From Burkholderiales bacterium (GTDB taxonomy: Bacteria; Pseudomonadota; Gammaproteobacteria; Burkholderiales; Burkholderiaceae_C): a stretch of DNA of 11,085 bases. A program made the position numbers and the translations under genes. The notes below the pieces were generated by a model. It had not been told where the DNA came from. It was given only the letters and a program-made list of their open reading frames with translations, and made no database searches. Positions 7,039 through 11,085 of the stretch are shown here, piece by piece (the stretch's first letter is position 1; each line of letters starts with the position of its first letter). The stretch covers positions 1 through 11,085 of the forward strand of contig SBFU01000086.1 of assembly GCA_006227785.1 (NCBI GenBank), written 5' to 3'.

Positions 7039-8792
7039 CGGGCGTCCTCCCCGTTGACTTCATGGGCAAAGAAACGGAGCACCGAGTCCACCGGGTTGGG
7101 CGCGGCCTGCCCCAGACCGCAGATCGAAGCGTCACGCATCACCTGCGATAACTCGGCCAGCAGGGCCGCGTCCCAAACCGGGGTCTGAAGCAGCTGAACC
7201 GCCTTGGTGGTGCCGGCGCGGCACGGTGTGCATTGCCCGCAGGACTCGTGCTCGAAGAATTGCATCAGGTTGAGTGCGGCATCGCGCGCACGGTCGTGCT
7301 GGCTGAGCACCACCACCGCCATGGATCCGATGAAACACCCATGTTCGGCCAGGGTGTCGAAGTCCAGCGGCACATCGGCCAGGCGCGCGGGCAGGATGCC
7401 GCCCGACGCACCACCGGGCAGGTAGGCGTACAGCTCATGGCCCGGTGCCATCCCACCCGCGAATTCGTCGACCAGCTCACGCAAGGTGATGCCGGCGGGC
7501 GCCAGGTGCACACCGGGTCGGTTCACGCGGCCCGAGACGGAGAAGCGCCGCAGGCCGCTGCGTCCGCGCCGCCCCTGGGCCGCCAGCCATGCACCGCCCT
7601 TGTCCAGAATGACCGGCACCCACCACAACGATTCGAGGTTGTGCGCCAACGTGGGCTGCCCGAAGACCCCGTGCAGCGCCACGATGGGCGGCTTGAGGCG
7701 CGGCATGCCGCGTTTGCCTTCGAGCGACTCGATCAGGGCCGACTCTTCACCGCAGATATAGGCACCCGCCCCGCGGCGCAGCTCGATGGCGGGACGCTGG
7801 TAAGCGGGAAACGCCGTTCCGACTTCGTTGAGTTGGTCCTGCAGCAAGTCCAGCGCCTGGGTCAGATGCCGGCGCGCATCGTGGTACTCGTCGCGCAAGT
7901 AGAGCCAGATCCGTTCCGCGCCCACCACCTGCGCGGCGATCAGCGCGCCTTCCAGCATCTGCAGGGAACCGGCCTGCGGGTCGGTGAGCACGGCCCAGTC
8001 CTTGAAGGTGCCCACCTCGCCCTCATCGATGTTGACCACCAGGTGGCGCGGACCCGGTTGTGCCCGCACGGTCTCCCACTTGCGCCAGGCCGGAAAGCCC
8101 GCACCACCCAGGCCGCGCAGGGCCGATGCCTTGAGCTCGGACAGGACCGCTTCGGCGATGAGTTCTCCTGAGAGCAGGCGGCGAAGTTGCGGCAGTTCGG
8201 AGGCATGCGGTGGCGGCAGCGTGCGTGGGCCGGTCTGACCGCTGGCCACCAGTTCTTCCACGGCGTCCGACGTGGCGTGCGGCAGCTGCCGCTGCCCGAC
8301 GCAGGCCGCCGGCGCGCCATGGCACAGACCGATGCAGGGTGCTGCCTCCACCCGCGCAACGGCCCCCATCCGCCGCTGCAGATCCGCCAACAGCAACTCC
8401 CCCCCAGCCATGGTGCAGGACAGGCTGGTGCACACACGCACCACGGTGCTGGCCACGTCGACATCGTCCTCGACCACGTGGAAGTGGTGGTAGAAGCTGG
8501 CCACCTCGAACACCTCGACCTGGCTCAGACGCAGTCGTTCGGCGAGCGCGGCCAGTTGTCCTTTGCGCAGCGCCGACTCGGCGTCCTGCAGGCGATGCAG
8601 GTGCTCGATCAGCAGGTCGGGACGCGGAGCCAGGCCTTCGCACAGTGCATCGACGCGTTGCCGATCGACCGGTCGGACCTGCCGCCCCTTGGGCTGGAAA
8701 CGCGGCTGGCGGGCTGGCCGCTCAACGGCGATGGGCACGGTGCGACGCGCGCCCGCCCTGATGCCATCGTCGTGGGTTGTTGGGTTGTTCAT
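7035..8792 (-). CDS. NAD-dependent formate dehydrogenase beta subunit, fused NuoE-like and NuoF-like (FdwB/Fdh1B-like)
   Basis: The protein has 585 residues. The N-terminal part (about 45-185) is a NuoE/FdsG-like thioredoxin-fold domain whose [2Fe-2S] ligands are Cys121, 126, 153 and 157 (CTSLSC and CIGLC). The rest is NuoF/FdsB-like: the FMN/NADH-binding loop GLGGAGFPAWRKW (227-239), NIDEGEVGTFKD (254-265), GAGAYICGEESALIESLEGK (341-360), and the C-terminal 4Fe-4S site ESCGQCTPCRAG with Cys518, 521, 524 and 558. It accepts electrons from the alpha subunit and reduces NAD+. In the Fds enzymes these two parts are separate proteins (FdsG and FdsB); the fusion matches Fdh1B/FdwB. It is the first gene of the operon and overlaps alpha by 4 nt (ATGA), which suggests translational coupling. 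The ATG at 8790-8792 has only a distant GGACGG (13 nt upstream), so initiation may be weak or the start slightly misplaced. No fdhD, fdsC or fdsD homologue lies beside it. Confidence 0.93.
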   Translation of the reverse strand: MNNPTTHDDGIRAGARRTVPIAVERPARQPRFQPKGRQVRPVDRQRVDALCEGLAPRPDLLIEHLHRLQDAESALRKGQLAALAERLRLSQVEVFEVASFYHHFHVVEDDVDVASTVVRVCTSLSCTMAGGELLLADLQRRMGAVARVEAAPCIGLCHGAPAACVGQRQLPHATSDAVEELVASGQTGPRTLPPPHASELPQLRRLLSGELIAEAVLSELKASALRGLGGAGFPAWRKWETVRAQPGPRHLVVNIDEGEVGTFKDWAVLTDPQAGSLQMLEGALIAAQVVGAERIWLYLRDEYHDARRHLTQALDLLQDQLNEVGTAFPAYQRPAIELRRGAGAYICGEESALIESLEGKRGMPRLKPPIVALHGVFGQPTLAHNLESLWWVPVILDKGGAWLAAQGRRGRSGLRRFSVSGRVNRPGVHLAPAGITLRELVDEFAGGMAPGHELYAYLPGGASGGILPARLADVPLDFDTLAEHGCFIGSMAVVVLSQHDRARDAALNLMQFFEHESCGQCTPCRAGTTKAVQLLQTPVWDAALLAELSQVMRDASICGLGQAAPNPVDSVLRFFAHEVNGEDAR

Positions 8793-8820
8793 GCGGACAG
8801 ATTAGCCGTCCATCGCGCTC

Positions 8821-8826
8821 ATAATA
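8821..8826 (-). promoter_or_regulatory. Possible -10 element for the formate dehydrogenase operon
   Basis: The minus strand reads TATTAT, five of six matches to TATAAT, about 30 nt before the beta-subunit ATG. No convincing -35 hexamer lies 16-18 nt upstream. The hexamer overlaps the left arm of the palindrome, so a bound regulator would block it, unless the true start is elsewhere. Confidence 0.35.
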
Positions 8827-8844
8827 TGTTCCATTAAACATATT
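8823..8844. promoter_or_regulatory. Palindromic operator between the formate dehydrogenase operon and its regulator
   Basis: AATATGTT (8823-8830) and AACATATT (8837-8844) are perfect 8-bp inverted arms separated by 6 bp. Outside them, CTCA (8818-8821) and TGAG (8845-8848) extend the symmetry with one extra base on the left. The region is strikingly AT-rich within GC-rich DNA and is the only strong dyad in the 66-nt divergent gap. Arm composition and 6-bp spacing resemble ModE-type boxes (TATAT-like arms), and the neighbouring gene has a ModE-like DNA-binding domain. Binding by that regulator is inferred. Confidence 0.65.
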
Positions 8845-8845
8845 T

Positions 8846-8850
8846 GAGGT
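8846..8850 (+). promoter_or_regulatory. Shine-Dalgarno site that sets the regulator start
   Basis: GAGGT lies 8 nt before the GTG at 8859. The in-frame TTG at 8844 would sit inside the operator and overlap this site, so the GTG is preferred. Confidence 0.6.
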
Positions 8851-8858
8851 GCAACCAC

Positions 8859-9938
8859 GTGCTGCAGATTGAGCTGTCCCCGCGCTGGCGTATCGGCTTG
8901 CACGACGGTGACGCGCCACTGGAAGCGGACACCCTGCTGGACCTGCTGTCGGGCGTGCAGACCGGGGGCAGCATCGCGCAGGCCGGCCGGGAGCTGGGCC
9001 TGTCGTACCGGCACGCCTGGGGTCTGGTGCGGCGCGCCGAGCAGTTGCTCGGTCAGGAGCTGCTGGTGCGCGGTCGCGGCCAGGGGTCCCGTCTGACCGA
9101 TCTGGGCCAGCGGCTGGTCTGGGCCGATGCCCGCGTGGGCGCCCGCCTGCAACCCCTGCTGGCCACACTGGCCTCGGAGCTGGAGAATGAACTGGGTCGT
9201 TCGCAGCGGCGCTCCCGGCCACCCCTGCGGTTGCACGCCAGCCACGGCTTTGCCGTGGCCGCCCTGTGCGATCAACTGGCCGCGCGTCGGATGCCGGTCA
9301 CGCTGTCCTACCGCAACAGCCTGGAAGCGGTCGCCGCCCTCGCCCAGGGCGATTGCGACCTGGCAGGCTTTCATGTGCCTCTTGGCCGGTTTGAAGGTCC
9401 CGCAGCGCAGCGCTATCTGCAATGGCTGCGACCGGACGATCACCGGCTGGTGCACCTGGCGGTGCGCACGCAAGGCCTGTTCGTGGCACCGGGCAACCCG
9501 CTGAAGCTCAGGGGCCTGACGGACCTGTCCCGGCCCGGGCTGCGGTTTGTGAACAGGCCCGAAGGCTCGGGCACCCGCTTCCTGACCGACCTGATGCTGC
9601 GCGACCAGGGCATTGACCGGCGCCGCATCAGTGGCTATGACCACACCGAGTTCACCCATGCGGCGGTGGCGGCGTTTGTGGCCAGTGGCATGGCCGATGT
9701 GGGCATTGGCGTGCAGACCGCGGCCGACCGTTTCGGCCTGCACTTCATTCCGCTGCTCAAGGAACGCTACTTTTTTGCGGTCACCGAAGAATCGCTGCAG
9801 CGCCGCGATTTTTCGCCGGTCTGGACCACCCTGCCATCACCTGCCTTCCGGTCGCAGGTGGCGGCACTCAAGGGCTATGAGGCGGCAAAGACAGGTGAGG
9901 TCATGCGGATACAGGAGGCGTTCGATCTGACCGCTTAG
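8859..9938 (+). CDS. Transcriptional regulator: ModE-like winged HTH fused to a PBP-like (PF12727-type) sensor domain
   Basis: From the GTG start the protein has 359 residues. Residues about 20-90 form a LysR/ModE-type winged helix-turn-helix: GGSIAQAGRELGLSYRHAW is the recognition region, followed by RGRGQGSRLTDLGQRL. From about residue 120 onward there is a periplasmic-binding-protein-like fold with RPEGSGTRFLTDLMLRDQGI and later VASGMADVGIGVQTAAD and FGLHFIPL. That is the pattern of the PBP-like domain found on ModE-like regulators and on some MoeA proteins. There is no signal peptide, so it senses a cytoplasmic ligand, and no Mop/TOBE domain as in classical ModE. It is divergent from the formate dehydrogenase operon, with a palindrome in the gap. 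Control of that operon, perhaps in response to molybdate, tungstate or a cofactor-related ligand, is likely but inferred. I see no terminator after it. Confidence 0.85.
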   Translation: MLQIELSPRWRIGLHDGDAPLEADTLLDLLSGVQTGGSIAQAGRELGLSYRHAWGLVRRAEQLLGQELLVRGRGQGSRLTDLGQRLVWADARVGARLQPLLATLASELENELGRSQRRSRPPLRLHASHGFAVAALCDQLAARRMPVTLSYRNSLEAVAALAQGDCDLAGFHVPLGRFEGPAAQRYLQWLRPDDHRLVHLAVRTQGLFVAPGNPLKLRGLTDLSRPGLRFVNRPEGSGTRFLTDLMLRDQGIDRRRISGYDHTEFTHAAVAAFVASGMADVGIGVQTAADRFGLHFIPLLKERYFFAVTEESLQRRDFSPVWTTLPSPAFRSQVAALKGYEAAKTGEVMRIQEAFDLTA

Positions 9939-9972
9939 TCGCTCGCCGGGACACCGTGCAGACCTGCCCGAC

Positions 9973-10001
9973 TTGCATCGATCGGCTCAGTGGGCTAGAC
10001 T
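9973..10001 (+). promoter_or_regulatory. Possible promoter of the ectoine operon
   Basis: TTGCAT (9973-9978) and TAGACT (9996-10001) are separated by exactly 17 nt. TAGACT matches TATAAT at four of six positions; the -35 keeps only the TTG core. An A-rich run follows. Transcription would begin near 10008, leaving an untranslated leader of about 210 nt before ectA. Poor hexamers are common in osmotically regulated promoters, but the assignment is only by eye. Confidence 0.4.
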
Positions 10002-10010
10002 AAAAAAGGA

Positions 10011-10094
10011 ATGTGGCACTGCCACTTCTGCTGCAGGCCGGTCATCTGGCACCTCATGTTGCAGCGTTCGTTCAACGGCCAGAGGGTCGCTTGA
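10011..10094 (+). CDS. Possible 27-codon leader reading frame
   Basis: ATG at 10011 opens 27 codons ending at TGA (10092-10094). The peptide begins MWHCHFCCRPVIWHL and is unusually rich in Trp, His and Cys. It lies just after the putative promoter and before the hairpin-rich part of the ectA leader, the arrangement of a leader peptide. Against it: the purine run AAAAAAGGA directly abuts the ATG with no spacing, and the predicted transcript would start only about 3 nt upstream, so it would have to be read leaderless. I do not recognise the peptide. Confidence 0.15.
   Translation: MWHCHFCCRPVIWHLMLQRSFNGQRVA
10013..10025 (+). repeat. Short perfect inverted repeat after the putative ectA promoter
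   Basis: GTGGCA and TGCCAC flank a single central C. As DNA this is a 13-bp dyad lying about 5 nt after the predicted transcription start, where a repressor site could sit. As RNA it makes a 5-bp stem with a 3-nt loop. Confidence 0.35.
10045..10083 (+). other. Nested hairpin in the ectA leader
   Basis: TCTGGC (10045-10050) pairs with GCCAGA (10078-10083). Directly inside its 3' arm, CGTT (10065-10068) pairs with AACG (10074-10077), so the two helices stack. A competing pair, GCTGCA (10030-10035) with TGCAGC (10060-10065), would disrupt this fold. Confidence 0.35.
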
Positions 10095-10108
10095 GTTCTT
10101 TTGTAGGT

Positions 10109-10131
10109 CCCGGTCGCCGGGGCCGACCGGG
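10109..10131 (+). other. Strong GC hairpin in the ectA leader
   Basis: CCCGGTCG (10109-10116) and CGACCGGG (10124-10131) pair perfectly over 8 bp around a 7-nt loop. No T-tract follows, so it is not an intrinsic terminator. Right after it two mutually exclusive small stems are possible: GGTTG (10133-10137) with CAACC (10147-10151), or GCGGT (10138-10142) with ACCGC (10149-10153). Confidence 0.5.
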
Positions 10132-10170
10132 TGGTTGGCGGTGTCACAACCGCACCCTGCCCGGCTCGAC

Positions 10171-10200
10171 CGAAGTCGCTTCGTCCGCGAAGCCAGCTTC
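10171..10200 (+). promoter_or_regulatory. Four-arm alternating hairpin element just before ectA
   Basis: Four alternating arms occur in 30 nt: CGAAG (10171-10175), GCTTCG (10178-10183), CGAAGC (10188-10193) and CTTC (10197-10200). Arm 2 can pair with arm 3 (6 bp, tetraloop TCCG), or arms 1-2 (5 bp) and 3-4 (4 bp) can pair instead. This either/or geometry is typical of attenuators and translational switches. It ends 17 nt before the ectA ATG, followed by a tract of only A and C (10200-10215), an open CA-rich initiation region with no Shine-Dalgarno. The switching role is inferred. Confidence 0.4.
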
Positions 10201-10217
10201 ACCACAAACAACCACGC

Positions 10218-10754
10218 ATGACCTTTGCCGGCAGGACCGACCTTTCCCATTCCCCTTCCCCTGTTTTTCGAGCTGCGCGCCCCGCTGACGGCGCCGCCAT
10301 GTGGCGCCTGGTGCAATCGACCGGCACACTCGAACTGAACTCACCCTACTTCTACCTGTTGTGGGCGACCGAGTTCGGCGACACCAGCCTGATCGCCGAG
10401 GAGGACGGCCAGGCCGTGGGCCTGGTGGTCGGCTTTCACCCGCCAGGGCAACCCGACGCCGCGTTTGTCTGGCAGGTGGGCGTGCTGCCAAGCCATCGGG
10501 GACGTGGCCTGGGTCTGCGCATGCTGCAGGCCTGGAAGTCCCTGCCCGCCAACGCGGGATGCCGCTGGGTCACCGCCACGGTGGCCGATGACAACCACGC
10601 CTCGCAGGCGCTGTTTCACAGCCTGGCCCGTGTCGGTGGCGTGAACTGCGAAACACAACCCCACTTCACGGCGGACCAGTTCCCCGTCGATCACCCGGCC
10701 GAACCCCTGTTGCGGGTTGGGCCGTTTTCACGCGAGAAGGCAGACCCCGTCTGA
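10218..10754 (+). CDS. ectA: L-2,4-diaminobutyrate N-gamma-acetyltransferase (ectoine synthesis)
   Basis: From the ATG at 10218 the protein has 178 residues, normal for EctA. It is a GNAT-fold cytoplasmic enzyme that acetylates L-2,4-diaminobutyrate with acetyl-CoA, the second step of ectoine synthesis. EctA marks are the substrate-side segment LNSPYFYLL (40-48), the motif FVWQVGVLPSHRGRGLG (83-99) with the acetyl-CoA pyrophosphate loop RGRGLG, and DDNHASQALF (124-133). A GTG at 10131 would extend it by 29 residues, but that extension is coded by the hairpin region and shows nothing of the family, so the ATG is preferred. No Shine-Dalgarno precedes it; a CA-rich tract does. It is followed by ectB 77 nt downstream. 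Regulation is probably osmotic through the long structured leader. Confidence 0.92.
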   Translation: MTFAGRTDLSHSPSPVFRAARPADGAAMWRLVQSTGTLELNSPYFYLLWATEFGDTSLIAEEDGQAVGLVVGFHPPGQPDAAFVWQVGVLPSHRGRGLGLRMLQAWKSLPANAGCRWVTATVADDNHASQALFHSLARVGGVNCETQPHFTADQFPVDHPAEPLLRVGPFSREKADPV

Positions 10755-10831
10755 GGGTCCCGGCGCGTCAGCGCCATAGCCAGGCCTGTGCATTCGCCAC
10801 GGGTCCATCGCCCATTACCACAGGAGGCCAC
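10755..10831 (+). other. ectA-ectB spacer with a small hairpin
   Basis: The 77-nt gap is larger than usual within an operon. It holds a 5-bp GC stem, GGCGC (10762-10766) with GCGCC (10771-10775), 7 nt after the ectA stop and without a T-tract. At its end, AGGAGG (10822-10827) is the ectB ribosome-binding site. Partial tuning of the EctA:EctB ratio is possible but not shown. Confidence 0.4.
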
Positions 10832-11085
10832 ATGAATATCTTTGAACAACACGAATCCGAGGTGCGCGGCTATTGCCGCAGCTTTCCGACGGTGTTCGCA
10901 TCGGCCAAGGGCGCCTGGATGACGGACACCGGTGGCCGTCGCTACCTCGATTTCTTCAGCGGCGCAGGTGTCCTCAACTACGGACACAACCCGGATCGCA
11001 TCAAACAGGCCTTGCTGGCCTACCTGATGCGCGATGGCATCACCCACACGCTGGACATGTACAGCGAGGCCAAGGAGGCCTTCAT
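10832..11085 (+). CDS. ectB: L-2,4-diaminobutyrate--2-oxoglutarate transaminase, N-terminal part (partial)
   Basis: The window ends after 84 codons of this gene. The visible part begins MNIFEQHESEVRGYCRSFP and continues with DFFSGAGVLNYGHN (about 40-53) and DGITHTLDM (68-76). These are characteristic of the N-terminus of EctB, a PLP-dependent class III aminotransferase that converts L-aspartate-4-semialdehyde and glutamate to L-2,4-diaminobutyrate, the first committed step of ectoine synthesis. The PLP lysine lies beyond the window. The start is firm: AGGAGG (10822-10827) sits 4 nt before the ATG. It follows ectA in the usual ectABC order, so ectC is expected next. Confidence 0.95.
   Translation, partial: MNIFEQHESEVRGYCRSFPTVFASAKGAWMTDTGGRRYLDFFSGAGVLNYGHNPDRIKQALLAYLMRDGITHTLDMYSEAKEAF

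Larger units (their letters stand above)
9939..10217. other. Intergenic region between the regulator and ectA
   Basis: This 279-nt stretch holds no convincing conserved gene. It has a possible plus-strand promoter (9973-10001), a possible 27-codon reading frame (10011-10094) and a series of strong or alternative hairpins up to the ectA start. All are listed separately. No ectR (MarR-type) gene lies here, although many ectoine operons have one just upstream. Confidence 0.6.

Noticed and set aside
5233..7188. A 651-codon open frame on the plus strand
   Set aside because: It lies wholly opposite the alpha-subunit gene, shows no recognisable domain, and is a by-product of high-GC codon use on the other strand.
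7233..8171. A 312-codon plus-strand frame
   Set aside because: It is antisense to the NuoF-like part of the beta subunit, whose motifs are intact.
8844..8858. TTG at 8844 as the regulator start (5 residues longer)
   Set aside because: It would sit in the palindrome and has no ribosome-binding site, whereas the GTG at 8859 has GAGGT at good spacing.
10047..10065. Sigma-54-like promoter TGGCAC...TTGCA upstream of ectA
   Set aside because: The GG and GC dinucleotides are 11 nt apart instead of the strictly required 10, and no enhancer-binding regulator gene is nearby.
10131..10217. GTG at 10131 as the ectA start (29 residues longer)
   Set aside because: The extension would be coded by the hairpin-rich leader, has no Shine-Dalgarno and does not resemble EctA.
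1..11085. CRISPR array, tRNA, rRNA, insertion sequence or phage genes
   Set aside because: I saw no spaced direct repeats, cloverleaf-like segments, transposase motifs or terminal inverted repeats anywhere in the window.

Overview
The window is high-GC DNA with proteobacterial gene families and good Shine-Dalgarno sites at several starts. The best guess is a betaproteobacterium of the order Burkholderiales, perhaps Comamonadaceae (Hydrogenophaga-like). This placement is inferred from gene content and protein style, not from a marker gene.

Layout. (1) 1-108, plus strand: the last 36 codons of a gene, probably a periplasmic substrate-binding protein of a branched-chain amino acid-type ABC transporter. 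(2) 133-3520, minus strand: a two-gene unit. It encodes a DUF1800 lipoprotein followed, 10 nt later, by a Tat-exported DUF1501 protein. The pair is common in bacteria but has no firm function. (3) 3673-4110, minus strand: a single-domain universal stress protein. Its promoter carries a near-consensus FNR-type site spaced exactly as in a class II FNR-activated promoter. (4) 4219-8792, minus strand: a two-gene operon, with a 4-nt ATGA overlap, for a cytoplasmic NAD-dependent formate dehydrogenase. The beta subunit is a fusion of NuoE-like and NuoF-like halves. The alpha subunit is an iron-sulfur-rich molybdo/tungstopterin protein with a Cys metal ligand. The two-subunit form resembles Methylobacterium Fdh1AB and Cupriavidus FdwAB (tungsten type) rather than the multi-subunit FdsGBACD. 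(5) 8859-9938, plus strand: a divergent regulator with a ModE-like winged helix-turn-helix and a cytoplasmic periplasmic-binding-protein-like domain. The short gap between it and the formate dehydrogenase holds a perfect 8-bp-arm palindrome, the likely operator for both. (6) 9939-10217: a 279-nt gap with a possible promoter and a leader of about 210 nt full of alternative hairpins. (7) 10218 to the end, plus strand: ectA and the start of ectB, the first genes of ectoine (compatible solute) synthesis.

How the parts work together. The formate dehydrogenase would oxidise formate and pass electrons through iron-sulfur clusters to FMN and NAD+. Its neighbour regulator probably matches expression to metal oxyanion or cofactor supply. 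The FNR-type promoter of the stress protein suggests a life with low-oxygen phases. The ectoine operon is a separate osmotic-stress module.

Nothing here is clearly a wholly new system. The items most worth a second look are the formate dehydrogenase regulator with its palindrome, the class II FNR promoter of uspA, and the structured leader of ectA.
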